A stretch of DNA of 64,000 nt from Archegozetes longisetosus (lineage: Eukaryota > Arthropoda > Arachnida > Sarcoptiformes > Trhypochthoniidae): contig JAEMBT020000004.1 of the NCBI GenBank assembly GCA_018873245.2, forward strand, positions 9,378,652 through 9,442,651, in the 5' to 3' direction. Below are positions 51,480-64,000 of the stretch, piece after piece; within the stretch, counting starts at the first letter, position 1, and every line of letters begins with the position of its first letter. The notes under the pieces are model-generated. The model was not told the origin of the DNA. It saw only the letters and a program-made list of their open reading frames with translations, and did no database searches. Position numbers and translations under genes: made by a program.

Positions 51480-52260
51480 GAGAAGGAAGAGAAAAATCAA
51501 TTATAGCCAGACAAAAGTGATTAATCTTACGAATCAATTGACACTTCGAATGATTTCCAGTACAATGACTAAAATTGATAGATAAAAATGATATCTCTTA
51601 TACTCTCTAACAAGCCTTGTATTCACATCGAATCGATATTTTACAAAAGCGAATAAACCTCTAGACTGACAAATATTCATAGCTATCATTCACAAGTTAC
51701 GAATAAAACGCGCAATTAAAACAGATGTTTTATAGTGATTCAATTAAAACTAGATTAAGCTAACAAGTCTGCAACTGCTGAATACACGTTGGGGCACAAG
51801 TTAACTAAATTCAAATCAAACTGTTTGTTGGCTAATATTAGGTATTCTATTATTTATATAATATATATATTATCTCATGTGACTATCATTTATAAGCATT
51901 ACGAGCCTGTAATTATGTGCATTATGCGAATACAGTATAACATGCATACTATTATGATACAGGTATTACATTAATTTCATGCTACAGCGATACAGCGAAA
52001 CCAAAACTATTTTAATACTCCATTATTTCTTACTTTTTTTCCCTCCCATTCTTCAGTTAGTTACTACTTTTCAATCTAGATTTTTGCTACACAAAATTGT
52101 AATTTTCATTAAAATTCAACAGAACGAATGCAACATTTCAAGAGAAAATTGTGATTAATATCTCGTATTTTTCACTGATCAACACAAAAAGTATCAAGTC
52201 TAGTATTTATATTCTGAAAAAGATATAATATTTATGGATAATTAATTTTGTTATAAAAGT
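51480..52260. other. AT-rich intergenic DNA
   Basis: Nothing recognisable beyond AT-rich sequence. Confidence 0.5.
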
Positions 52261-52302
52261 TATGATTTATTGTATCGAATTTATGATTTATTGTATCGAA
52301 TT
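52261..52302. repeat. Exact 21-bp tandem duplication
   Basis: TATGATTTATTGTATCGAAT plus T occurs twice back to back (52261-52281 and 52282-52302). It sits at the 5' end of the possible coding patch that follows. Confidence 0.9.
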
Positions 52303-52492
52303 ATCGCAAGAGTTAAAATTATTGACGTATCGAAAAAAAACGTTTTTATGGCCTAAAATTAGCGACTCTAATCGAGATTCTCAAAACGAGGGTAATGTGA
52401 ATCATGCGATGCATACTCTTGTCGAACAGACCAAACGCACATTTAATGATCTTTTTACGAATATTAGTCCATCAAAACTCATAAGTCGATAG
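52262..52492 (+). other. Possible small coding segment, unrecognised
   Basis: A 76-codon ATG frame. After the tandem duplication (residues 1-14), the rest is hydrophilic and compositionally protein-like, with NRDSQNEGNVNHAMHTLVEQ and a basic end Ser-Lys-Leu-Ile-Ser-Arg. CG-containing codons are commoner than in neighbouring noise. I recognise no family. It could be a terminal exon, a small gene or a transposon scrap. Confidence 0.2.
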
Positions 52493-53862
52493 CAAACAGA
52501 TGACACAATATGATATTGCATTCGTCAGTCTATATATCAGATCCAAAATCCATATGAAAAAGACTCGTACATTGCTATTTATGACAAAAGATTTGATTAT
52601 GAATTTTCCTATTCATTCGTATAATTGAAATCGTTATCAAATAATAGAGTAAACAAGATTCATAGGCATCTATAGTACAGTATAACTAACATTGCCACCA
52701 ATCACATGACTTACAGCAAAATTAAAGTAATCAAATCTATTTGATCTTCTATTGATTTTCTTTTTGAAGGTCAGACAAACCATGCAAAATTGATTCAATT
52801 ACTTTTCTAACAAATGACTACCTATGCAGATTCTCATCAGTTTCTGAGTTTCCTTCACTCATATTTTACAGACTTTACTATGAATTCTCACTTTTTGAGG
52901 AATAGCTTCAAGAAGGAATGTTTCAGCTCAAGCCCTTCTAGCAAATACAAAAAATATTGAATTCTACTGTAGAGACACTTATATTGCTGGCTATAACAGG
53001 ATTTCTCATTTGAGCTTTTGTCAATAGATAACCATAAAATATTGAATACTGATGGATATGTTTCCATAAATAAAATAGAAGTTAAATAAATTATAACTTG
53101 AGCAACATCACAACTTGATTCACTTTTAATCAAGTTGAACAAACGAATTTGATAGCAAGTTCTGTAAAGTTGAGTATTTTGAATTTAAGCTCAACTCAGA
53201 CCACTCTATTTTGAAAGTACGTACTTGAAAATTGACCAAATTATTTATACATGCAAGCATATTTGATAAGTTTGATTAAAGAGTTTTTGAATATGCGTCT
53301 AGTAAATCGGTTGAATAGAAAATGAATAATTGCTACTTATTTCTCTTGATTGTATGAATGTTTAATACTGATTTTGTATAACATAATATGATTCGTATTT
53401 CCTTAGTCTAAGTAGTAGTCATAATGACTATTATCATTATAATTACTTTGATTTCCATCGCATTTGTCAGTATAGTTGATGAAGAAAATCTTAACTTTTC
53501 TAATGTTTTCACCAATTGCTTTATTGGTAATAATAAAGAGCAAAAATGCAATTTTTCTAGTAGTAAATGCGTTATTATATGGCATTTGTTTCTCTTTTAA
53601 TAACATAGCAAATGAAACCTTTCATTTTAATCGTTTCCTCTATATCTTCCACTACAATTAATTTGAATTATACCTCTCAACCATAAAATCAAAATCATCC
53701 TAAAACCACTTATCTCCTTATTTTAAACCCGATAACAATTTCAAATTTACTCCCAAATATATCCATTCTATTCATACAGCTTTTCTTTCACGAATATTCC
53801 TGCTCTGGGAATCATTGCGAATATTTATATCTAACATTGCACTACAATTGAGTGCAAGGGGT

Positions 53863-53889
53863 AGAGAGAGAGAGAGAGAGAGAGAGAGA
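53863..53889. repeat. (AG)n microsatellite
   Basis: An uninterrupted AG run of about 27 bases. Confidence 0.9.
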
Positions 53890-54801
53890 AAGTCTTATTT
53901 ACACATTCAAATAAAACATATGTTGAGTGGACAGTAATTTTTCAATGGTTTATTCTAAAGGTTATAGTATTTGATAGCTGTTCAAATAGAAACCACTTAT
54001 GCTCTCTCTTAAACGTCATTTTGAACCATTAAGTATGAAAAATACATATTACAGACGATCAAATCTATGACTAAAATTGTCCACTGGCTGTGTTTTTATT
54101 CCTATATAAGTTTGACTTATATATCGGAAATGACTTTAGAAATAAAATCAAATGTTTTATGAATTATCATATCGAGCGATCGTATTGCAAATGATATGAT
54201 ACCCATGACTATTGCGCAAATATGAATAATGGCTCGCATAACAATAACTTACGATCGATTCTCACTCTAATCACCAATAACTATTTGTAACCAAATAAAT
54301 AACAAATTTGTCCCAAAATTTACTTTTCACCTAACATTTTCTTCAATTGAAACCTCTTTTATTCTAATTTGATTGCATTTGATGTCTATTTTAAGCTAAA
54401 GGAGTCTTGTCTAGAAATTTTGATTACTGTTCAATTAAATTTGTTTAGTATCAAATAAATTACGACTACTCGTCAAACAAGATAAACACATTGAGACGAT
54501 TAAGCTAAGTTAGGAGAACCACATCGAAAGCACTACTCTCTTGAAACATAATCCCAAATCTGAAATGGCTTATAACAGCATATCAACTGCAATCATACAA
54601 AACGCAAGTCATGTTCCTAAACTTTTAGGTTTTCCAAAACCCAAACTCTATTTCCAAATATATCTCGAGTATGGGTATATAGACTGGAGAGTATATCATC
54701 TTTTCAGCTTTACATTCTCTTCATGAGTCTTCAGTTGCCACTACTTTCACATTGAGAACATTCGTGAAAAAATTCGTGATTTTATCTCATTTAGTTTAAA
54801 G

Positions 54802-54824
54802 TATATATATATATATATATATAT
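54802..54824. repeat. (TA)n microsatellite
   Basis: A perfect TA run of about 23 bases that ends about 10 bases before the left arm of the foldback element. This is consistent with insertion into or beside a TA-rich target. Confidence 0.9.
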
Positions 54825-54834
54825 CTATAAGTAT

Positions 54835-55462
54835 CTAATAATAATTATTTAATCTTAAGAAAAGATATATATTCTTAGGATTAAATAAGGCTTTTATTCA
54901 AAGTTGAGAATCAGACTCCGTTATTAACTTTAAATGACTTGTTTTATATAACCTTAGGCTTATATAAAATTGATTATTTAAAGCCGAATTTTTCTAAACT
55001 TTGTATATTCAGACAAATGAGTTGTTTTTATCAGTAAACAACGAACATTTGATTCAGACTCTCCTGACTACTACGGCTATAAAGTGACTTCAGAATAATA
55101 TATGTTAGTTATTCGTTAAAACATGAAGCGCTCGATAACGAGAGCTGCGACTATACTATTATATTTACCATTTTCGTGATATTTGTTTTAGAGACCAAAG
55201 ACTGACATTTTTTGCATTTTACTCCATTTTAGTCTACCGTTTAGACTTTTGGAATAAGTCTGAAAAAATCAATTATAGTTTCGATCCGCCTCAACATTGA
55301 AATTTTGTATAAAATCATCTTTAAATAATCAGCTTTATATAACCCCAACATATATCAAATAAGTCATTTAAAGTTAACGGTAGTCTCATTTTTAACTTTA
55401 AATAAAGGCCTTATTTAATCCTAAGAATATGTCTTTTCTTAGTATTAAATAGTTATTAGGAT
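54835..55462. mobile_element. 0.63-kb foldback element, long inverted repeats
   Basis: Left arm 54835-54983 and right arm 55319-55462 are inverted copies over nearly their whole length. Shared blocks include ATTCTTAGGATTAAATAAGG, AACTTTAAATGACTT and GATTATTTAAAG, and the arms differ by scattered substitutions and small indels. The 335-bp spacer has no open frame of note. A non-autonomous foldback DNA transposon is likely; a local inverted duplication is the alternative. Confidence 0.7.
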
Positions 55463-58080
55463 TAGATTAAAAATATATTCAAATTTGGAACATATATAAC
55501 TAATTTTCAATTGACTTGTTCACAAATCTTCATTAGACACATTCGATGACAGAATATTTTCTGCCGATTAATCAGACACTTCAATAATGATTATTTTAAA
55601 ATTTCATTCATCAATAGCTATGAAAATGATAAATACTAAAACATTTATAGATTGATTTTGTAAAGTTTGAAATGGATTTTTCAATTTTTGGATATTTACG
55701 AGTTTATGCTTTTTCTTATCTGAAGCTTTTCCGATTGGCTCAAGTTTTGTTATGTGTTTCAAAAACAAAATAAATATAAGAGCCAAAGAAGAAATCAAAG
55801 TTATTTTTAAACCCATATTCCAAATAGCACTCAACACATTTGTTACCACAAGACAAGAAGTCAGCTCTAAATGTCTGGTTTGATTTTCAAATTTCAATCT
55901 ATCAAAATTCAAAACTACTTCTGATTCAACGTCTGAGCCAAGAATGAATAGTTAAAGTTATGACCCCTTTAAATGTTGGTTAAGCCGGAAGAATGTCTGA
56001 AAATGGTTGCTGTGAAACTTAAATTTTTAGTTACCCTGACATTGAATCGAAAATGAAGCCAAAAGTAAAAGCCTTGAGTGACACGCTCTGAGTGTCTGAG
56101 TGTCTGTGCCACAAACAAGTGCTTAATTTATATGATTTGGTTCTCCGCCCAATCCGAGTCAACACATAGTCATCATCACAATAATCATATATTTAGATAT
56201 CAACAAAACAAAAGTCACGTTTCAATCGAATGCTTACAATCTTTAGCTTAGTATAAGTTTTTGTTAAGCAAAATGAGATCAATTTTTCATGGAATGGACT
56301 TTAGAGGGCAAATACTCGAGAATATTAATGTTATATATTTTTACATAAGATATTATTTGAGGGCAAATGCTATTTGCAATAGTTTACAAAACTTAGAAAT
56401 ATTGTTACCACAAGTTAGAAATTTCGATTACGAAATTTACAAAAAACAAACGTTTCAATTTTAATTTAACGCTTTATTATTTGTAAATTATTATAAATTG
56501 TTTCTCTGTTTCCATAGTATCACAAGAATGATTCATATTCAAAATGTATTCTCTAGTTATGTTTTTATGAATTATTATTCTTCTACTGATCGTTACATAG
56601 TTTGGGTTTAATTTTATTCTAGAGTGAATCGAAAACAAAAACGGTAGCTATTTCAAATATTGATTCAATTATTTTCATTAAGTTTTATATAGATTCAACA
56701 ATACTTGACAAAACTCAACTTTACTCAAAAGACACTTTCGTGCAGAACATTTTACTGAAAGTTTCATTTTTCAGTTATTTTTAACTTTATACAACTATAT
56801 ATTTAATATCAATTTTATACTTGTTGTCAATGTTTTATCTTCAGTAAAGATATGGAACACAATTATTACTGGAGATAATCGCGAGACAAAATACCTGGTT
56901 TTAAACAATGAAGACTAAGAATTTTTACAAGGCTCAAGTGTAGAAATAAATATGATTATTATAATTACAACTTCTAATGAACTCGTAGTATGTTATAGTG
57001 CTCTCCCCCATCAGTTTATATCGAGCTATGGAACCCACAATAATATAACGTTTAGACGGCCTTATGGGTTATATCGTATTTTAGCTAATCATTTAACCTT
57101 CTTTCTGCTTTATTACAAAATTTCAAAATGTCTTTACCGGTTTTATCAGTTTTCAATCTCAATAAAAAAACATATTGTTCAATTTGATCGCTACTAATAA
57201 ATTGAGCCAAATTGAATGATAATAGAACATCCTTTTGCTCTTAACTTTATTTATACTCCAAATATAAAACTAACCAATTTGTTATTAAATCACTTCGAAT
57301 GTTTCTAAACAAATGTTGAGCTCTACGCAAGATAAACGTTTAATATTATAGTTTAGAATTTTTAGTATTCAGTTAGTATTTGCGAGACTCAGATATGATA
57401 AACAAGTGTCAACTTTAATTCGGATTTTACATTGAGTTTGTTTTCATAATTAAAAGATACGTTTGTATTTAGAAAAATAACCAAAAATTCAATCATAAAA
57501 CATAACTTTTTTAGTTAGTTCAAAGTGAGAAAACCTGAAAACTAGTCTAACGTTAAGCTGAACAAGAGGTATCAAAATAAATGTTGAGCATCTAGAGACC
57601 TGACCGTCAAATTATTAGCGAATACTCTTCCAATCGAGTAATTCATATGATTTAAGGTTCTTACGGAACTAACTCTGAAAATAAACGACTAGTAATTCGA
57701 TTAGGACTTGATCAGTAAAATAAGAATTGAATGAAAAGAAGTTGATACGATTGCAAATATGTTTTAGTTTTATACGAGAAGAAGAGAATGTGAAGGTATA
57801 TATGAAACTGTTGTTCGCCCACACGTTCAATATAAGTCTCTATATCCGAACATTCATATCGATAGTAGTTCCGTATAAACTATTATTTGAGCAAATATTT
57901 GTATTTCATGCCAAGAAAAAATTAATTTTCACCAAAAATGTGTCAAATAATAACGCATAACATGTGCATAAGATATAAAATAAGAATCAAACATGAAGAT
58001 AACTAAGAAACTAAAAATAATCAAACTTGCAATGAATGGTAGACGTTTGAAAAGGAGCTCAAATATAGAGCAGTTTAATT

Positions 58081-58102
58081 GAAAAATTGAGTTCAATTTT
58101 TC
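58081..58102. repeat. Perfect palindrome
   Basis: GAAAAATTGA and its exact complement TCAATTTTTC separated by GT. Too AT-rich to argue a function. Confidence 0.7.
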
Positions 58103-60019
58103 AATTGCAATACAAGTGATTTTACACTAGTTTAACGTGACCGCTTCCAACAAATATTTCAGTTAAGCTAAATCTTTATAATATTAATGGTTGTAAAATA
58201 TTCAAACTATTTGCCCAAATATTTCCCTAACTTATTAATATCTCAGTTAAGGAAAGTTGTTTTAGTGTTCAGAACTATGCGTCTGTACCTGTACTCTGAT
58301 GGTTATCATTATAGTGATGGTTATGGTAGTCTGACTTTAAAAGATGCTTCACTAATGGATCACTGAGATTGAGGTATGCCAACTACTAAAGACTGTGAAT
58401 ATTGTAAGAAAGTATATAATTTGAAAAAATAATATCCATTCCTTTGGAGTTGATCATTAAAATTTCAAACTCGTTTTTCATTAAAATCTTAGTTATTTAT
58501 AAAGTCAGGATATTTTAAATGAATCACTTCTTTCTTAACTAGTTTATTATGAGAGCTGAGCTTGACTTGCTACATGAAAATTCATTCAAATACTTCTGTA
58601 ATAATAATTTGAATACAATTTGGCTCATATATCACGTGAAATAGCTTTAATCGCATCATTAGTCTAATAGCATTGGACACGGGCACAGGCGAAAAAAATC
58701 TATGCGAAAATAAGCTCAATCTTTACCTCATTCTACTCATTCAAATCAAATGCAAACTTATCGATTCAACTTATTTTAGACTTAAAATATTCAATTAGGA
58801 TTAAGTTATCTTTTTGTTGCAATTTTAGCTGTTTTTCTATAGAAAGAAAGCTTGAATTTTAGATTCAATCAATTGAACATTTTTTCTACACAACAATAAA
58901 CCTTCGAGAGATACACAAGCATTTGATGTGATCTGTGATCAAGATTTGAGTGAAGAATGATTGATGAACAAATAATTTCAATTGAAATAGAATTGCAGCC
59001 AACTAACAAGTTGATTTTCTAAAAGGGATTCACAAATTATCTCAAGCAACCCTTCTCCTTAATGCATATTTCAGATTTAATCTTAGTCTGTTTCATATTC
59101 AAATAGCTTTTTCTATTGTTTTATTAGCTTGACAGTAAACTATTTTCGTGTTTAATATGTATTTGCTATTTATCTGAATTACTTTTCGATTGAAAATATA
59201 ACGACTATCTTAATGTCTATTTTCAATTCAAAAATTAATAGTCTTACTCTGAATAAAAGAGAAGCAAAATAAGAACTAAAATAACTACGAAAACACATAC
59301 GAAAAGTTGGAAAATAGATACATTGTTGAATCTCGTGGATTCATCTCATTAAATTGAATGTGAATTGGATTGACACTTTAATAAATACACTATTACAGAC
59401 TATTAAAGTTTTTCAGTTTAATCAACTTTAATATATTGATCACTGTGTTGTAGTGAAAGTTAAATGTTAAAACATGTGTTATTGTATTATTATTTAGGGT
59501 AGAGGCAAACGTAAAAATGGGCCAGTTTTGCTATGGATCCTCGGTTTGATTCTCTAAAGCAATTTATGCATTTACACGTTTGAACAAATCGATTAACCAT
59601 TTAAAGCAAAAGTCGATAATAGAACGAAATGCACTTACATTATAGTTTTAGTGCTATTTTTCATATGAAATTTCCTATTCAAACTCATAGATAAAAGTGA
59701 TTATCACTAATTTCTATTCTGGAAGCTTCACAATGAGTGTCACAAATGTTTTATTTGAAAAATTAAATTGACAAAAGTTATTAGATTTTTCAAAGCTCAC
59801 ATCAAGAAAGGTTAGTGGCAACTACTTGTGATAGAAATGAGCCCTTTATAACATTTAAAAAGTGCTGAATGTAGTGCCTGTCAACTTAGTTCTACACCGA
59901 AACAATAGGCAACTAAAAACCAAAAACGCATTCAACATCTTCAATCGATAAAACAGATAATTCAACATTTTCTCTTCACTAGTTTAGACTCTCTTCTTCC
60001 GAATCGATCACCCAATAAA

Positions 60020-60053
60020 TTCACTGAATTTCACTGAATTTCACCGAATTTGT
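60020..60053. repeat. 10-bp tandem repeat
   Basis: Three consecutive units of TTCACTGAAT type, the last with one change (TTCACCGAAT). Confidence 0.8.
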
Positions 60054-63000
60054 TCAAATTCAATACTATGGGAGTAAATGCAATAATCGAAAGTTGATTT
60101 GAAAAAATTCAGAATAAGCTTTTTATTAATAAATATGAGATTCAATCTAAAATATGATTTATAAATAATTGAATAAAATTTGCGATTCTTTGCCTAGTAT
60201 TTGATAGGGATAATACTTTTAGAGCAAGTTTTCAATAATTGAACCAAACCAAAATGTTTTGGCGATCAGGTGGAAGTACTTTCTCATCAATATTTGATAC
60301 GGCTTTCGTTAGAAGGCTTTACTGTTAGTTTCAAATCAATTTATTCATACTGGTCGCGCACTTTTGATTCTGATTAGCGTAATAAATGTTTAATTGAATT
60401 TTATAAAAGCATATAACTGTTGACACAAATAGATACTGATTATAGCTTCTGAAACGTTTCTCATGATATTTAGTGAATGCTCGAATATACTGTTTGCTCC
60501 AGATATAAACATTAATCAATGTGATAATTTACTCATAAGTGGTTCCTTTCTCAAAAAGGATGGTGAAAAATGTAAATTTCATTTGAAACAATGCCTTACA
60601 AGGAATGGCGCAGATAGTGTCTACTAAAATTGTTCCATCACAATCTATCATCGACTACTTGTTTCTTATCAAATACATTATTTTAAAACCATTCTAAACT
60701 ACAGTATTAAAATTCTCGGAATGATTGACCATTTCGTGAGTAGATAATGATTAAAATGTATACTTTGGAATATCGTGATCAAAGTGATTATGTTTTCACT
60801 AGAATTTTTCATATGCAACAAATGCAATATTGACATAAGACTAAAAAAGGAACAAATTATAAGCCAAAGGAGTTTATCTCCGAATTAATGATATAACGAA
60901 ATTTTCAATAATTATCATTGTGATCATACATCATTCAACAACTGTCTATGTGATAGTTTATGAAATTTTTGAAAAATTGTTGTGTCACAACTTTAGTTGA
61001 GTAGACGCCAGTAAAAAATGACACTTCAGACAACTCAACTTGTCTCATCTTAAAGTCTGCAGACGAGGTAATGGCAGTGCATTTCAACTTACTAGAACTA
61101 ACTGACACCAATGCATGTCCAAAGTATCGAATGAACATTTTTGAAAGCGATCAATTTTTAACTCATACTTTCGATATAGATTGTTATCAGTTATTACTAA
61201 TAAGTTGGAACACACTGTCGTTGCTTGGTCTGTACATATATTATGACCTAAAATTAGGAAACAACAACTAATAAATTAAATGGATGAGTTGAATAAATGA
61301 AACACTTAATTTGAATGAAAGTTAAGATAGGGCTGAAGATATATAATGTGCATTAAAAACAATTAACAGATTGGAGTAATAAGATAACTTCATAAACTTC
61401 AGTCATAATTATAAGTCTATTCCTAAAATAGTTCACAAAATATTGATATGACTTAACATAATAATGGCTTTTGTAGCCGATCAGTCGCACATATATTATA
61501 CGAACAAACAGTCGCACGCATTAAACTCATAAAAATTGTTCAAATAAAGAAAATAATGTAATAATTGAACTGAAATATGAAAAGAATAACTTTGATGTGC
61601 CATTTTTTGACTTAATATATATGTCTGAAAGTAAGAGATACTCATATAACTGAATTATGAGAGCTTTTCTTCATTTAGTATTGAACTGAATGAACGTTTG
61701 TGAGCGAGTAGATTACTTGTTCAATTATTTCCTTTCATATCAATACTAGAATTAGTTTTCACTCACAATAATTATTTCGATCTAATTTTCATCATTTGGC
61801 TATATTTTGAAAAATTCCGAAGCTCTAATATAATAATATCTCGCAATTGTTGATATCTGTGCCACTCGATTAATTGATTTAATAGTTAACATGACGGAAC
61901 ACATACTCGAACGAACGGGAAAAATAAAAAAATTGATGCCATCAACTCAAAAAACTGATCGATTGGTGTGACCTAATTTGAATGAATTAATGAGTAAAAC
62001 AGAATCGATCTTAAAATTGAAGCTAGAATAAGAAGAGACCAAAATTGAATTTCTATTCAGAAATAAGCTAGATAGAGAGGCAGACATATAACTGTGAAGA
62101 AGACTCTTCTTGTTGACGTTATCTTGATTTTCTCAGTACTACATTTGACTTTTTCAATAGCTTTAACGATCATTCGATAATGACCGGAGAGAATTGACGC
62201 TCTGATAGGGATTGAAGTATTATAAAGATATCTTTGAACAATAAATAGAATGAAAGGCATAAGTGAATTTTCTCCATAATTGACAATTTCATGTTTGGTG
62301 TTCTTATTAGAGATTTGATGTACAAATTATAATTAGCTCAAACCAATTAAGCCAATTTGGACGAGTATTCGTGCGGATAGGATATTGACTATTTCATAGA
62401 ATTTTAATCATAATTCAATGTAATTTGTTATTAGACAACTGTTTTGTGCATTAAAATAAAATGATGCTCCACTACTATGAGTTTAATCAGTATGAGTCCC
62501 GTTAGAGTAGATCTGCTGTTGCTTTCTAACTATCTCAATCGATGTTCAGATTATATCAAAATAATAATAATAATAATTGTTATGACTTCAATAAAGCTAT
62601 ATTGATGAAATAAAGTTGAAATTTTGAAAAATATATGGCAATAAATACTGCAAAATTTGAAGCCATGACTAGAATGCGAAGCGGAAGTTCATAAAAAGAA
62701 GCCCAAAAAGAAACGAGACTCGAGTCTATTTATTACTGTCTAGTATTTGATAGCATTAATGACAATTCACAATCGTCTTCAAGTATAACTTGGCTAAAAT
62801 TTCAGGTTAAGTTTAATATAAATTTATAAGTTTAATATGAGTTTATAAAAGATTCAGATCTAAAAAGCAATCGAAGTTTTCGATATTATTTGGTACTCAG
62901 CAGAAATAATATTAAATCTATACTTATGAGAGGAAAGATTAGTGTACTAAAAAAGCAATTTTTATTTTATAAAAAACTAATGTTCTCCAAAATTGGTCGC

Positions 63001-64000
63001 ATAATATGGCACACACTTAGAAATCGACAGCACTTAACAGCTTTCTTACATTACGTTCAAGTAATCAAAATTATATGCCTTTTTCTAAGCAAACCTCTTA
63101 TTTCTATGTCATTTTAACTTAAACTTTAATAATTACTCTTTCTTATCTTATAGTAAGTGTTAGAATGATTGAAAAACGAAGAATCTGTTTAGAAAAATGT
63201 GGATAATTTTGTCAACTTCAATGCTGTGTAAGAAAGAATGTTTGGCAGGAGTTAAATGCACAGCATATTAGGATAAAAGCTTGGAGAAGTGCGTCAAATA
63301 TATTTACAACATTAACGATATCAGACCATCGGTTTTCATTCGGTCAAAACTATTCTTACAGAGACAGGTCAGCTCATTATCTATTGTCAAGTTAACTTTG
63401 CACAAAATAACCTTCATCACTAAAAACTCTTAAGGGGAATCATGCAGTCCATCTTATATTGAGTGAAGAATAAAGTTCAAGTGTCAATAGGTTTAACAAT
63501 ACTTTCACTGATGATATAGGGAATGACACGACAGAATAGAAGAAACAGGAATTGCAATCAGAAGTATGGTTGATGTTTGAAAGTCAGGCCTAGACTACGG
63601 CTTATAAAGCAAATCAATAATTTGACTGAAACTTATGTTATAGCACTGGCGAAGGTGCATATGCGTAAAAGTTTTTATGGTTCTTTACAAGCTTTTTTAT
63701 CAAGAGAGTGTAATTGCTAAAATAGCATAGCATTCAAGTAATGGCAAAGTTTCGTTCCAAACTTAATCAAAATAGAAAGCACTACATTCAACTATATTTG
63801 TAACTACCATCACCCCTATATACTAGATAATCGATCCTCAAATTCCTTCTCTACTTTTGAATATCATTTTAAATCCGAAAATTCCGGCTCTATTCATAAC
63901 AACACCATTACTTCAACTGAGATGGATTTTCAGATTTATTATGTTGAAAAACATTACTCGTATTGTATTCTGAGCCAATATGGTACGCATAAAAATACTT

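Larger units (their letters stand above)
52493..54834. other. AT-rich intergenic DNA with microsatellites
   Basis: No gene supported. An (AG)n run lies at 53863-53889 and a (TA)n run at 54802-54824, directly beside the foldback element. Confidence 0.5.
55463..64000. other. AT-rich intergenic DNA to window end
   Basis: No gene supported over 8.5 kb. Minor structure includes a 22-base perfect palindrome at 58081-58102, a tandem ACTGAATTTC-type 10-mer at 60020-60053 and an AAT run at 62560-62577. The stretch 61010-61140 is somewhat less AT-rich and open on both strands, but no family was recognised. Confidence 0.5.

Noticed and set aside
1..64000. CRISPR array, tRNA or rRNA genes, viral or mitochondrial insertions
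   Set aside because: No regularly spaced identical repeats with unique spacers, no tRNA T-loop with matching arms, and no recognisable rRNA, viral or mitochondrial coding sequence on reading through both strands. A covariance-model scan would be needed to exclude diverged RNA genes.

Overview
The window is eukaryotic nuclear DNA, very A+T-rich (roughly 70% by eye). It contains microsatellites, short foldback elements and two intron-containing protein genes. One gene is an alpha1-adrenergic-like (OAMB-type) octopamine receptor, a family confined to protostomes. With the short introns and low gene density this points to an arthropod. A mite, insect or other lineage cannot be separated from sequence alone, and no prokaryotic, organellar or viral gene was recognised.

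Layout. Positions 1-22887 hold no recognisable gene: AT-rich intergenic DNA with microsatellites, hairpins and several MITE-like repeats. Positions 22888-24846 (+) carry CCT7, the eta subunit of the cytosolic chaperonin TRiC/CCT, in four coding exons. Its sequence is missing one base at 23041/23042, which breaks the frame near the N-terminus of an otherwise complete 542-residue protein. Positions 25641-29774 (-) carry the octopamine receptor in eight coding exons that join without any frame break into 621 residues with all seven transmembrane segments. The two genes are convergent, their stop codons about 0.8 kb apart. Positions 29793-64000 are again gene-poor, with more MITE copies, a 0.63-kb foldback element, a decayed Tc1/mariner-superfamily transposase fragment and simple repeats.

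The two genes have no shared pathway: one is a housekeeping chaperonin subunit, the other a neuronal or muscular amine receptor. Their closeness is probably incidental.

The most useful observations are: (1) the exact exon model of CCT7, including a 12-base first coding exon and a one-base frameshift; (2) the full exon model of the receptor; (3) an apparently undescribed family of about 200-bp MITEs with at least four copies (2231, 12047, 38081, 39468) whose ends carry GATAGCAAC; (4) the 54835-55462 foldback element; and (5) the transposase relic at 42271-42414. I found no convincing new multi-gene system.
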